22,909 bases of DNA, from NCBI GenBank assembly GCA_002440085.1, contig DJRM01000138.1:13786-36694 (forward strand), read 5' to 3'. Position 1 is the stretch's first letter; every line of letters starts with the position of its first letter. The translations under genes and the position numbers were made by a program. Of the stretch, positions 7,061 to 15,907 are shown in pieces. The notes under the pieces were generated by a model, which was not told where the DNA came from, did not search any database, and saw only the letters and a list, made by a program, of their open reading frames with translations. This DNA comes from Bacteroidales bacterium UBA6360 (lineage in GTDB: Bacteria > Bacteroidota > Bacteroidia > Bacteroidales > UBA932).

Positions 7061-7582
7061 TCACAAAAGCGAAGCGGCAGGAGTCTGCGGCCGCAAATAT
7101 CCCTCATCGTCTGGCAGATCTCTGCCGGCCGCGACGGCTCCCGCACCGGCTTCCACCGCAAGCGCATCGCAGCGCTCGTTTTCAGGGTGTCCGGCGTGCC
7201 CCTTAATCCAATGAAAGGTGACATTGTGCATGCACAGAAGAGGCTCCAGCCTCATCCATAGATCGGGATTTTTGACCTTGGCATAACCCTTTGATTTCCA
7301 TTTGGAAAGCCACTTTTCGTTGATTGCCTTGACAACGTATGACGAATCACTCACCACATGCACCGTCGCGGGATGCCACCTTATTGCCTCCAAGCCCTTA
7401 ATCACGGCCAGCAGCTCCATCCGATTGTTTGTCGTACACGCAAAACCGCCGCTCATCTCACGGCTGTAGTTTCCGCACCGCAGCACTATCCCATATCCTC
7501 CCGGACCCGGATTCCCGCTCGATGCACCGTCAGTATAAAGATAAATCGGCGGTTTCTGAACAGCAGATTTTTTTTCATCCAT
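7061..7582 (-). CDS. rnhA: Ribonuclease HI
   Basis: 173 residues. It cleaves the RNA strand of RNA-DNA hybrids, removing R-loops and RNA primers in the cytoplasm. The four catalytic residues are all present: Asp18 in YTDGASSGNPG, Glu56 in NRMEL, Asp79 in VVSDSSY and Asp139 in NERCDALA. The active-site-loop His129 is in KGHAGHPENE. The length is slightly above the usual 150-160 because of a variable C-terminal extension of about 25 residues. It follows pdxA by 52 bases on the same strand and is probably co-transcribed with it. A weak hairpin (7043-7055, 5-bp stem) after the stop could end the transcript before the secA promoter. Confidence 0.95.
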   Translation of the reverse strand: MDEKKSAVQKPPIYLYTDGASSGNPGPGGYGIVLRCGNYSREMSGGFACTTNNRMELLAVIKGLEAIRWHPATVHVVSDSSYVVKAINEKWLSKWKSKGYAKVKNPDLWMRLEPLLCMHNVTFHWIKGHAGHPENERCDALAVEAGAGAVAAGRDLPDDEGYLRPQTPAASLL

Positions 7583-7634
7583 AATTACTTGAATAAGAAG
7601 GGATGCATAAAAAGACGGAGTGCAAGGCGCCCCG

Positions 7635-8720
7635 TCATTCTATTACCTTTCCGCCGCGAGGTCTTATTTCAGTATCAGGCATCTTGACATTCAACTTTCC
7701 GGCCACCAGCACATCATAAGCCTTACGCTTGTTGAACACATCTATAGCCGCGAAAATAGAGGCCATCATAGAGCGCGGATCCGCCTCGTCGCGTCCGGCC
7801 ATCTCGTATGCCGTGCCGTGATCCGGCGAAGTCCTCACAATCGGAAGGCCGGCCGTGTAGTTCACGCCGTCCTCGAACGCGAGAGCCTTGAACGGAATCA
7901 GTCCCTGGTCGTGGTACATCGCCAGAACCGCATCGAATTTCGAGTAATTTCCAAGCCCGAAGAAACCGTCCGGCGAATACGGACCAAAAGCGAGAATGCC
8001 TTGTGAAACCGCCTCCTGCACTGCCGGAAGGATGATGTTCTTCTCCTCCTCGCCAAGCAGCCCGCCGTCACCGCAGTGAGGGTTCAGCCCAAGCACCGCA
8101 ATCTTCGGGGAGTCAATGCCAAAATCCCTCTCCAGCGACATCTTCATCAACTTCAGCTTGCTCACAATCTTTTCCTTGGTGATTGCCGTCGGCACCGCCT
8201 TCAGAGGAATGTGTCCGGTCACGACGCCAACCTTAAGATTGTCGCTGACCATAATCATGCAGACCTCGTCAACGCCGAATTCCTTCTCAAGATATTCCGT
8301 GTGCCCGGTAAAGCCGAAGCCCTCGTTCGCCATCGCCCTCTTGTTGAACGGAGCGGTCACAAGCACGTCAATATCCCCGTTCTTTATGTCCGCAACTGCC
8401 TGTTCCAGCGCAATCATAGCCGACTTTGCGGACTCCGGGGTCGACTGTCCCGGCTCGACGTACACATTGTCCGGCAGGCAGTTGACGATGTTCACCCGCT
8501 TCGGATGCACGTCCTTTACCGAGGTTATGACATTGGTGTTCACCGGCTTGTCGAGATTATGAATCAGTTTTTTGTAGAATCCGAAAATTTTGGACGACCC
8601 GTATATCACCGGTGTGCAGAAGTCAAGTATCCGCTCGTCCGCAAGTGCCTTTATAATAACTTCATATCCGATTCCGTTGCCGTCTCCTTGGGTTATGCCC
8701 ACGATTATTTTACGCTCCAT
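7635..8720 (-). CDS. pdxA: 4-hydroxythreonine-4-phosphate dehydrogenase
   Basis: 361 residues from the ATG at 8720 (MERKIIVGITQGDGNGIG). PdxA oxidises 4-phosphohydroxy-L-threonine with NAD, giving the 3-amino-1-phosphohydroxypropan-2-one that PdxJ condenses in DXP-dependent vitamin B6 (PLP) synthesis. The family signatures are present: GITQGDGNGIG at the N-terminus, FTGHTEYL (His140), TGHIPL, NPHCGDGG and MYHDQGLIPFK, the last three holding the metal-binding His residues, and RTSPDHGTAYEMAG near the C-terminus. A relatively long insert around residues 50-85 is usual in Bacteroidota. It is divergent from recG, with a -7 box at 8868-8875 giving a leader of about 140 bases that contains inverted repeats. 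pdxJ is not in the window. Confidence 0.96.
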   Translation of the reverse strand: MERKIIVGITQGDGNGIGYEVIIKALADERILDFCTPVIYGSSKIFGFYKKLIHNLDKPVNTNVITSVKDVHPKRVNIVNCLPDNVYVEPGQSTPESAKSAMIALEQAVADIKNGDIDVLVTAPFNKRAMANEGFGFTGHTEYLEKEFGVDEVCMIMVSDNLKVGVVTGHIPLKAVPTAITKEKIVSKLKLMKMSLERDFGIDSPKIAVLGLNPHCGDGGLLGEEEKNIILPAVQEAVSQGILAFGPYSPDGFFGLGNYSKFDAVLAMYHDQGLIPFKALAFEDGVNYTAGLPIVRTSPDHGTAYEMAGRDEADPRSMMASIFAAIDVFNKRKAYDVLVAGKLNVKMPDTEIRPRGGKVIE

Positions 8721-8768
8721 ATATATTTTTTTGTGTCTTTTGGGTACATATTCGTTTTCTCATCAGTC

Positions 8769-8785
8769 GTGTACGCCCGGTACAC
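8769..8785. repeat. Inverted repeat in the pdxA leader (6-bp arms)
   Basis: GTGTAC (8769-8774) and GTACAC (8780-8785) are perfect inverted arms around a 5-base centre. It lies about 50 bases before the pdxA ATG, inside the predicted leader. It could be an RNA hairpin or a dimeric protein site; the sequence alone does not decide. Confidence 0.55.
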
Positions 8786-8803
8786 TCATTCTTCCAAAAC
8801 AAA

Positions 8804-8851
8804 TCTGCCCACCAAAATACATCAAAAAATGTCTCGCCTTCCGTGGGCAGA
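8804..8851. repeat. Inverted repeat between pdxA and recG (9-bp arms)
   Basis: TCTGCCCAC (8804-8812) and GTGGGCAGA (8843-8851) are perfect inverted arms 30 bases apart. In pdxA-sense RNA they would close a stem, and a small ACAT/ATGT stem can form inside. It starts about 10 bases after the predicted pdxA transcription start. It resembles a structured leader, but I do not recognise a known riboswitch. Confidence 0.55.
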
Positions 8852-8867
8852 CGTGCTTCGCATTTCG

Positions 8868-8875
8868 CAAAGATA
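8868..8875 (-). promoter_or_regulatory. -7 element of the pdxA-rnhA unit
   Basis: TATCTTTG on the minus strand matches TAnnTTTG. It lies about 150 bases before the pdxA ATG. No TTTG occurs at the ideal -33 spacing. It is the only exact -7 match in this divergent region. Confidence 0.55.
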
Positions 8876-8909
8876 CAAAATATATCGGGAAACATTAGAT
8901 TCTTTTTCG

Positions 8910-8917
8910 TAACTTCG
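8910..8917 (+). promoter_or_regulatory. Possible -7 element of recG (weak)
   Basis: TAACTTCG differs from TAnnTTTG at one base and ends 7 bases before the recG ATG. Transcription would start almost at the ATG, giving a nearly leaderless mRNA. No -33 element is seen. Confidence 0.25.
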
Positions 8918-8923
8918 CGTGTT

Positions 8924-11134
8924 ATGCGGAATGAAACGGAAATACAGTTCCTGCCGGGGGTGGGGCCGAAACGCGCGGAAGCGCTCATGAGCGAGTTCGG
9001 AGTGAGATATGCCTCCGATCTGCTGCGCGTCTATCCGTTCCGCTACATCGACAGGACGTCGTTCGTCCGCATTGCCGACGTCAGAGGGGATGCGGCTTTC
9101 ATTCAGATACTTGCGTATGTACGAAAAATCACTCTGTTCGGAGCGAAGGGGGAAATTCCACAGGAAAACCCGAAAGAGCTGAAGTTCAACACGGTGAAGA
9201 GAATGAGCGTGTGGGTGGGAGATGGAAGCGGCGAGATGGAGATGACGTTCTTCAGGGGCATAAAATGGATGTTCGGGAAACTTTCCGAGGGCGGGACTTT
9301 CATCTTTTTCGGCAGGCCGTCGGAATTCAACGGGCGTTTCAGCATCGTACATCCGGAAGTTGACCGCCCGGAAAAGCAGACGGAGGCAGATGCGCATCAG
9401 GGAGGCATCCTGCCAATCGGAGACACCACGGACGCGAAAACGCCATGGAACCGGACAAAAGGTCGGCTGGTAGGTGTCTATCCGTCCGGCGAGAAACTTA
9501 AGAACTGCGGAATCACCGGAAAGGTGATGAACCGAATCATGCAGGGGGCGCTGAACGCGGCGTTGGGTCAGGAAGAGGAGACGCTTCCGATATATATTCT
9601 TGAAAAATACGGACTTGCGCCCATTCACTATGCCCTTCGCAACATACACTTTCCTGACAGCGCAGAGGCTCTGGAGCGCTCACGCTTCCGCCTGAAATTC
9701 GAGGAACTGTTCTTTCTCCAGCTCGCCCTGCTGAAACAGAAATTCATTCGCTCGCGGGCAGAGGACGGGATTCTGATACCGAAGGTCGGCGAAGCATTCA
9801 ACAAGTGCTATGAAGCGCTCCCATTTCCCCTTACGGGCGCACAGAAACGGGTCATCACCGAAATCCGCGACGACATGAAGTCCGGACATCAGATGAACCG
9901 TCTGCTTCAGGGAGACGTCGGCAGCGGCAAGACAATGGTCGCTGTGCTGAGCGCCCTGATTGCGGTCGGGAACGGCTACCAGGCCTGCATCATGGCACCG
10001 ACTGAGGTGCTCGCCCAGCAGCATTACAGAAACATCTGCAAATACCTCGCTCCGACGGGAGTGCGGGCCGCGCTGCTCACAGGCAGCAGCAGGACGGCCG
10101 AAAGACGCGAGGTCCATGCCGGCCTTGAGGACGGTTCCATAGGGATTGTAGTCGGAACGCACGCCCTGATTGAGGACAGCGTGAAGTTCAGGCGATTCGG
10201 TCTCGCGATTGTGGACGAGCAGCACCGCTTCGGCGTGGAGCAGCGGGCTAAGCTCTGGAGGAAGACCTGCGACGGGAAACCGCCCCATGTGCTCGTGATG
10301 ACCGCGACTCCGATTCCGAGAACACTCGCGATGACGCTCTACGGCGACCTCGATGTCTCCGTAATTAACGAGCTGCCTCCCGGAAGAAAGCCAGTCCAGA
10401 CCATCCACGGCACGGAAGGAAAGCGCCCCATGATGTACAATTTCCTCAAGAAGGAGATTGCCGCCGGACGGCAGGTGTTCATCGTCTATCCGCTGATTTT
10501 CGAGAGTGAAAAGCTTGACTATCAAAATCTTGAGAACGGTATTGAGACCATCCGCCACTATTTCCCGTTTCCGCCGTACAAGATTGCCGTGGTGCACGGG
10601 AAACTCGACAACGAGGAGAAGGCGTTCAACATGGACGCGTTCTCGGCAGGCAGGGCGAACATACTTGTGGCAACGTCGGTCATCGAGGTCGGCGTGGATG
10701 TTCCTAACGCGAGCGTGATGGTCATCGAGAGCGCGGAGAGGTTCGGCCTGAGCCAGCTCCACCAGCTGCGCGGTCGTGTTGGCAGAGGCAGCGACAAAGC
10801 TTACTGCATCCTGATGACCGGACACAAGCTCAGCAAGGAGTCCAAGAACCGCATCGAGCTCATGTGCCGTACCGAAAACGGGTTTGAGATTGCCGAGGAG
10901 GACATGAAGATGCGCGGTCCGGGCGACCTCGAAGGCACCCAGCAGAGCGGCCTCCCGATTTCCCTTAACATCGCCTCCCTTGCTAGGGACGGACAGATTC
11001 TCGGTGCCGCCCGAAACGCCGCCGCTGCCGTCCTGAACGAAGACCCGGCGCTGAGCCTCGCCAAGAACGCCCCGCTGCTCGCGGAACTGCGTAAAAACAA
11101 GTACGAGATAAAGGACTACAGCAAAATCAGCTGA
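8924..11134 (+). CDS. recG: ATP-dependent DNA helicase RecG
   Basis: 736 residues from the ATG at 8924 (MRNETEIQFLPGVGPKRAE). The frame extends upstream to an ATG at 8843, but that stretch crosses the intergenic promoters. RecG reverses stalled replication forks and unwinds branched DNA and R-loops. The N-terminal wedge/OB domain starts with a GVGPKRA helix-hairpin-helix-like element. Helicase motifs follow: LTGAQKR, Walker A GDVGSGKT near 331, APTEVLAQQHY, DEQHRFGVEQR near 431, TATPIPRTL, ATSVIEVGVDVPNA near 584 and QLRGRVGRG near 616. The length is slightly above the family's usual 690. It heads the plus-strand gene series, with the WYL gene 29 bases downstream. Confidence 0.97.
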   Translation: MRNETEIQFLPGVGPKRAEALMSEFGVRYASDLLRVYPFRYIDRTSFVRIADVRGDAAFIQILAYVRKITLFGAKGEIPQENPKELKFNTVKRMSVWVGDGSGEMEMTFFRGIKWMFGKLSEGGTFIFFGRPSEFNGRFSIVHPEVDRPEKQTEADAHQGGILPIGDTTDAKTPWNRTKGRLVGVYPSGEKLKNCGITGKVMNRIMQGALNAALGQEEETLPIYILEKYGLAPIHYALRNIHFPDSAEALERSRFRLKFEELFFLQLALLKQKFIRSRAEDGILIPKVGEAFNKCYEALPFPLTGAQKRVITEIRDDMKSGHQMNRLLQGDVGSGKTMVAVLSALIAVGNGYQACIMAPTEVLAQQHYRNICKYLAPTGVRAALLTGSSRTAERREVHAGLEDGSIGIVVGTHALIEDSVKFRRFGLAIVDEQHRFGVEQRAKLWRKTCDGKPPHVLVMTATPIPRTLAMTLYGDLDVSVINELPPGRKPVQTIHGTEGKRPMMYNFLKKEIAAGRQVFIVYPLIFESEKLDYQNLENGIETIRHYFPFPPYKIAVVHGKLDNEEKAFNMDAFSAGRANILVATSVIEVGVDVPNASVMVIESAERFGLSQLHQLRGRVGRGSDKAYCILMTGHKLSKESKNRIELMCRTENGFEIAEEDMKMRGPGDLEGTQQSGLPISLNIASLARDGQILGAARNAAAAVLNEDPALSLAKNAPLLAELRKNKYEIKDYSKIS

Positions 11135-11163
11135 GGAGCGATTATGACATTGAACAACGAATA

Positions 11164-12096
11164 ATGGTTACGGAACTGATTGCGAAATATATCTGGCTGC
11201 TGAGGGCGGTCATGGACGCCGGGGAGGCGGGGATTACGCTCGGGGAAATAGCGGAGCGTTACCGGAGGAGGTTCGGGGAGACTCTTGCACGACGTACGTT
11301 CGCGAACTACAGGAGCGGGGTCGAGGAGGCCTTCGGCGTGGGGATTGCCTGCGACCGGAGCACCAACCGCTACATGATTGACAGTGGCAGCCGCATGAGC
11401 GACAGCGGGGCAATGGAATGGCTCATCGACAGCTTCACGGTCAATTCCCTGCTCGAAAGGGGCAAGGAAGCGCTCAGCGGACGCATTGAGGTGGAGCCGG
11501 TCCCGTCGGGACACCGTTTCCTCACGAGAATCATGGAGGCGATGCTTGAGGGGCGCAGAATCGCAATCGAATACCGCAAGTACAGCAGCGCGGCTCCGGA
11601 ACGGCTGGGAGTGCTCCCCTACGCCCTCAAGGAAGACAAGCGGCGCTGGTATCTCTATGGTCACTGCATCGAACGCGGGGCGCTGAGATGCTATGCCCTA
11701 GACAGGCTCGTATCCTTGGAGATTCTGCCCGAAAGGTTCACATATCCCGAAAATTTCAGCCTCGGCGAACTTCTCGCGACGTCGTTCGGAACATACATCC
11801 CCCGCGAAGGGGAAAAGGGCAGCACGGTAGAGTTCAGGGCACGTGGAGTGCAGGCGAAATATATCTCCGACCTCCCCATCCACCACAGCCAAAAAATGCT
11901 GAAAACCGAGGGAGAATGGACATATTTTTCTATTTTTGTATCCTTGGACAGCGATGATCTCTACTTTGAACTCCGGAAATATGGGGCGGCCATCGAAGTC
12001 CTGAGCCCGGAAAAGGTGAGGCGAAGACTCCGCGACGAGGCTATCGCCGTCATAGAGATGTATGGAGACGCGGAAAATCCCTCCACGGCGACATGA
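11164..12096 (+). CDS. WYL-domain transcriptional regulator
   Basis: 310 residues. The N-terminal part (about 1-75) reads as a winged-helix DNA-binding domain (GITLGEIAERYRRRF, then ARRTFANYRSGVEEAFGV). The WYL domain covers about residues 115-190, with the name motif at Trp162-Tyr163-Leu164 (KRRWYLYGHC) and the conserved basic residues of the ligand pocket (IEYRKY, YALDRL). A WCX-type C-terminal domain follows. WYL proteins often sense nucleic acid or nucleotide ligands and control stress, DNA-repair or defence genes. The gene begins 29 bases after recG with no promoter or terminator seen between, so the two are likely co-transcribed. Its targets cannot be read from the sequence. Confidence 0.88.
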   Translation: MVTELIAKYIWLLRAVMDAGEAGITLGEIAERYRRRFGETLARRTFANYRSGVEEAFGVGIACDRSTNRYMIDSGSRMSDSGAMEWLIDSFTVNSLLERGKEALSGRIEVEPVPSGHRFLTRIMEAMLEGRRIAIEYRKYSSAAPERLGVLPYALKEDKRRWYLYGHCIERGALRCYALDRLVSLEILPERFTYPENFSLGELLATSFGTYIPREGEKGSTVEFRARGVQAKYISDLPIHHSQKMLKTEGEWTYFSIFVSLDSDDLYFELRKYGAAIEVLSPEKVRRRLRDEAIAVIEMYGDAENPSTAT

Positions 12097-12164
12097 GCAC
12101 CAATCGTCAGAACAAGAGGAACAAGCCTCTCAACTGATGGACATATAATGACATACACATATAA

Positions 12165-14327
12165 ATGAAAAAAAGAGGAATTATTTGGTCGTTGGTTCTC
12201 GTTGGAATCGGAGCCGCGGTCGGCATCATTATGGGAAAGTTTGCAAAAGAAAAGGAATCCGCTGAAAAGGAGTTCATCGGAAAATCGGAAATTATGGTCG
12301 AGGACGGCAAGATGACTCCCGAAGTGCTGCTTGCGTTCGGAAGGTTGTCGGATCCGCAGGTTTCGCCGGACGGGAAGAAACTGCTATATGGAGTTTCATA
12401 CAATTCAATTGAGGAGAACCGTTCTTGCAGAAACCTGTATATCAGCAATCTTGACGGAAGCGACGCTCATCTTGCCACCCGCTCCGGGAAGAGCATCAGC
12501 AACGCGCGCTGGAGCGCGGACGGGAAAAAGGTCGCCTACCTGATGGGCGGGCAGATTTACATCGCCAAGGTAAGAAGAGACGGCACGCTCGGCAAGGGTC
12601 GCAAAGTCAGCGATGTGGAAAACGGAATCGGAGAGTTCAAGCTCTCGCCGGACCAGTCTCAGGTGATATTCCTCTCAACCGTACCCGGGCGCGTGAAGAC
12701 TCCGGGACAGATATACCCCGACCTTCCGAAAGCCGAGGCATACGAGACAGAGACGATGATGTACCGCCACTGGGATCACTGGGTGGAGGAAATCCCGCAC
12801 AGTTTTGTCGGAACTTTCGACTGGAATGACGGACTTGGGCACTTCTTTGATATACTCGGAAGTGAGGGTGCTTCTGACGGCGGGATATCCCCTTACGAAC
12901 TGCCTACCGAGCCTTTCAGCGGACTTGAAGAACTCTGCTGGAGCCCTGACGGGACACGGATCGCCTACTCATGCAGGAAGAAGGATGGACGGGAATATGC
13001 ATTCTCGACAGACACGGAAATATACATATATAATATACAGAGCGGAGAATGCGTGCGCGTTCCGATGGGCGGAGGATATGACACAACTCCCGCGTGGAGT
13101 CCGGACGGCTGCAGGATTTGCTGGGTTTCAATGGAGCGTGACGGCTACGAGGCTGACAGGCAGAGGCTTATGGTCGCGGAGATTGACGGCATGAAAGTCG
13201 GGGCAATCCGCGAGCTGAGCGGCGGATTCAGGTACAATGTCGCCGGGCCTGCGTGGGACGCTGATTCGGAGCATATCTGGTTCAACGCTCTCGCTGAAGG
13301 GCTTCAGGCGGTCTATGTCACTGACCTTGAAGGCAATGTAGAGCGCAAGACTGACGAGAACCTGTGGTACGACTTCACGACTCCGTTCTTCATCGACAGG
13401 ACTGACGGCCGCGAAATCCTCTACACCACATGGCAGAGCATGGACTTTCCGACAGAGATAGTCGCGTTCGACACGGCAACACAGACGGGAACGAAGGTCT
13501 CCGACGAGAACGGGCATATTCTCTCGCAGCTCAAGGAGCACAGGACCGAGGCACGGATGGTGAAGACCGTAGACGGCAAGAACATGCTGACATGGGTACT
13601 GTACCCGCCTGAGTTCGACCCGACGAAGAAATGGCCGGCGATAGAAATTTGCCTCGGAGGGCCGCAGGGCACGCTGAGCCAGGGCTGGTCCTACCGCTGG
13701 AACTACCGTCTGATGTGCTCGCAGGGCTATGTCGTCGTTCTGCCAAACCGACGCGGAACGACGGCGTTCGGACAGGAATGGTGCGAGCAGATTTCAGGGG
13801 ACTACTGCGGCCTTAACATTCAGGACTACCTCAGCGCGGCACGCGAACTCAAGGCAGAGCCTTACATCGGCAAGATGGCGGCCTGCGGGGCGAGCTACGG
13901 AGGCTACTCGGTCTATTATCTCTGCGGTGTGCACGGCAATGTCTATGACGCCTTCATTGCCCACGCCGGAATCTTCAATCAGGAGCACATGTACATGACA
14001 ACCGAGGAGATGTGGTTCCCGACATGGGACAACGGAGGAGCGCCTTGGGACAGCAACCAGACCGCCCTGCGCCACTACGCGAACTCGCCTCACAAGCTCA
14101 TCAGAAACTGGCACACTCCCCTTCTCGTCATTCACGGAGGCAGCGACTTCCGCGTCCCGTACGATCAGGGCATGGCCGCCTACAACTGCGCTCAGATGAT
14201 GGGCGTGCCGTCCGAACTGATTGTTTTTCCGGACGAGAATCACTGGATTCTGAAGCCGCAGAACGCCATTTTCTGGCACAGGAGCTACTTCGGCTGGCTG
14301 AACAGGTGGCTCGGCAAAGCCGAATAG
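12165..14327 (+). CDS. Membrane-anchored S9 family serine peptidase (prolyl oligopeptidase fold)
   Basis: 720 residues. Residues 5-25 are a single hydrophobic signal-anchor (IIWSLVLVGIGAAVGIIMG) after a basic MKKR, placing the bulk outside the cytoplasm. The middle contains WD40-like/PD40 propeller repeats (DPQVSPDGKKLLYG, ARWSADGKKVAYL, CWSPDGTRIAYS, AWSPDGCRICWVS). The C-terminal alpha/beta hydrolase domain has the complete triad: Ser577 in CGASYGGYS, Asp661 in HGGSDFRVP and His693 in DENHW. S9 enzymes of this layout cleave dipeptides or acylated residues from short peptides, so peptide scavenging is the likely role. The exact specificity (DPP-like versus acylaminoacyl) is not visible. It lies between the WYL gene and glpA on the same strand, with no promoter box recognised in the 68-base gap before it. 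Confidence 0.92.
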   Translation: MKKRGIIWSLVLVGIGAAVGIIMGKFAKEKESAEKEFIGKSEIMVEDGKMTPEVLLAFGRLSDPQVSPDGKKLLYGVSYNSIEENRSCRNLYISNLDGSDAHLATRSGKSISNARWSADGKKVAYLMGGQIYIAKVRRDGTLGKGRKVSDVENGIGEFKLSPDQSQVIFLSTVPGRVKTPGQIYPDLPKAEAYETETMMYRHWDHWVEEIPHSFVGTFDWNDGLGHFFDILGSEGASDGGISPYELPTEPFSGLEELCWSPDGTRIAYSCRKKDGREYAFSTDTEIYIYNIQSGECVRVPMGGGYDTTPAWSPDGCRICWVSMERDGYEADRQRLMVAEIDGMKVGAIRELSGGFRYNVAGPAWDADSEHIWFNALAEGLQAVYVTDLEGNVERKTDENLWYDFTTPFFIDRTDGREILYTTWQSMDFPTEIVAFDTATQTGTKVSDENGHILSQLKEHRTEARMVKTVDGKNMLTWVLYPPEFDPTKKWPAIEICLGGPQGTLSQGWSYRWNYRLMCSQGYVVVLPNRRGTTAFGQEWCEQISGDYCGLNIQDYLSAARELKAEPYIGKMAACGASYGGYSVYYLCGVHGNVYDAFIAHAGIFNQEHMYMTTEEMWFPTWDNGGAPWDSNQTALRHYANSPHKLIRNWHTPLLVIHGGSDFRVPYDQGMAAYNCAQMMGVPSELIVFPDENHWILKPQNAIFWHRSYFGWLNRWLGKAE

Positions 14328-14389
14328 CCTGAAGTTTGGAACATTACCCCGAACCGGATATGGGTCGGAAAGGCAGGAAAGCACGAGAT

Positions 14390-15907
14390 ATGGGAAGGCT
14401 GAAAGACAATGAATTTGACGTGATAGTCATCGGCGGAGGGGCGACCGGAGCGGGGACGGCGCGTGACTGTGCGCTGCGCGGGCTGCGGGTGCTGCTTGTC
14501 GAGAGGAACGACATCGCGACGGGTGCGACCGGGCGGAATCACGGGCTGCTTCACAGCGGGGCGCGCTATGCCGTGACGGACACGGAGTCGGCCGCCGAGT
14601 GCATACGCGAGAACATGATTCTCAAGCGCATCGCCAAGGGCTGCGTGGAAAGAACCGAGGGGCTGTTCATAACCCTCCCCGAAGACGACCTTGCCTATCA
14701 GGCGAAGTTTGTGGAGGCCTGCCGCAAGGCAGGGATAAAGGCCAAGGTGATTGATCCGAAGGAGGCAATTAGAATGGAGCCGTCCGTTAATCCTTCGCTT
14801 GTCGGGGCAGTCGTTGTCCCGGACGGAGCAGTTGACCCGTTCAAACTCACTGCCGCGAACATGACGGACGCAAAGATTCATGGGGCGAAAGTGCTCACCT
14901 ACAGCGAAGTGCTTGAGATTGTCAAGGACGGGAACACGGTCAAGGGCGTGAAGATCAGAAACAAGCGCACCGGAGAGGTTGATACTTTCTACGCTCCCGT
15001 CACGGTCAACGCCGGAGGCATCTGGGGGCAGGGCATCGCGCGGATGGCAGGAGCCGCAATCACGATGTTTCCGGCAAAAGGCTCGCTGCTGATTTTCGGA
15101 CACAGGGTGAACAATGTCGTAATAAACCGATGCCGCAAGCCGGCAAATGCGGACATACTCGTTCCGGGAGAGACCATTTCCCTCATAGGAACGACGTCCG
15201 ACAGGATTCCCATTGAAGATGTTGACAGCATCCGTGTAACTCCCGAAGAGGTGAAGATTCTGCTCGAAGAAGGCCAGAAGCTCTCTCCAGTGCTCGCACA
15301 GACCCGCATCATCCGGGCCTACTGCGGCGTGCGTCCGCTTGTCGCCTCGGACAACGACCCGTCCGGACGCGACATCAGCCGAGGCATAGTGCTGCTCGAC
15401 CATGAGACGAGAGACGGGATTTCCGGATTCATAACCATCACAGGAGGCAAACTGATGACCTACAGGCTCATGGCGGAATGGGCAACCGACCTCGTATGTC
15501 GAAAGCTCGGCATCAGGAAAGGATGCATGACGGCAAGACGTCCGCTCCCGGGCTCCGGTCCGTCAGAAAAACCCGCCTCACCACGCTCGGCCAAGGACGA
15601 AAGCCTCATCTGCGAATGTGAGAAAGTTTCTCTTCGCAAGGCTGAGAACGCGATTGACAATCTGCAGGTGACCAACATGATTGACCTGCGCCGACGCACG
15701 AGGCTCGGAATGGGGACCTGCCAGGGAGAGCTGTGCGCCTGCCGAGGAGCCGGACTGATAGCCCGCAAGAAAGAGAATCCAACCCGTGCGAAGGAGGATC
15801 TCAAGGCGTTCATGAACGAGCGGTGGAAGGGCATTTACCCTATCTGCTGGGGGGATTCCTTACGAGAAAATGAATATACTCAATGGATCTATACCCATGA
15901 AATTTGA
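14390..15907 (+). CDS. glpA: Anaerobic glycerol-3-phosphate dehydrogenase, subunit A
   Basis: 505 residues from the ATG at 14390 (MGRLKDNEFDVIVIGGG), chosen because an AGGAAAG lies 12 bases upstream and the FAD domain begins at once. An ATG at 14360 is the alternative. GlpA oxidises sn-glycerol-3-phosphate to dihydroxyacetone phosphate and passes electrons through GlpB/GlpC to menaquinone. The dinucleotide motif VIVIGGGATGAGTARD is at the N-terminus, with the family stretch RNHGLLHSGARYAV after it. The C-terminal BFD-like [2Fe-2S] domain has Cys408, Cys410, Cys444 and Cys449 (CEC, then CQGELC). It starts the glpA-B-C run and overlaps glpB by 11 bases. No glpK, glpF or glpT is in the window. 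Confidence 0.93.
   Translation: MGRLKDNEFDVIVIGGGATGAGTARDCALRGLRVLLVERNDIATGATGRNHGLLHSGARYAVTDTESAAECIRENMILKRIAKGCVERTEGLFITLPEDDLAYQAKFVEACRKAGIKAKVIDPKEAIRMEPSVNPSLVGAVVVPDGAVDPFKLTAANMTDAKIHGAKVLTYSEVLEIVKDGNTVKGVKIRNKRTGEVDTFYAPVTVNAGGIWGQGIARMAGAAITMFPAKGSLLIFGHRVNNVVINRCRKPANADILVPGETISLIGTTSDRIPIEDVDSIRVTPEEVKILLEEGQKLSPVLAQTRIIRAYCGVRPLVASDNDPSGRDISRGIVLLDHETRDGISGFITITGGKLMTYRLMAEWATDLVCRKLGIRKGCMTARRPLPGSGPSEKPASPRSAKDESLICECEKVSLRKAENAIDNLQVTNMIDLRRRTRLGMGTCQGELCACRGAGLIARKKENPTRAKEDLKAFMNERWKGIYPICWGDSLRENEYTQWIYTHEI

Noticed and set aside
3573..7620. Similar short stretches near 3574-3597 (GAATAAAAAGGATG, TGCAAGGC) and 7590-7628 (GAATAAGAAGGGATG, TGCAAGGC)
   Set aside because: The match is short, broken by an insertion of different length, and A/G-rich; it looks like chance similarity rather than a repeat family.
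9680..10825. 381-codon minus-strand open frame opposite recG
   Set aside because: It is antisense to the RecG helicase motifs and shows no protein family character.
12115..12130. AGAGG / CCTCT inverted repeat before the S9 peptidase gene
   Set aside because: The 5-bp arms are short and have no T run or promoter next to them; this is expected by chance.
14285..15403. 372-codon minus-strand open frame opposite glpA
   Set aside because: It covers the FAD domain of GlpA and is rich in Arg/His as expected of a shadow frame.
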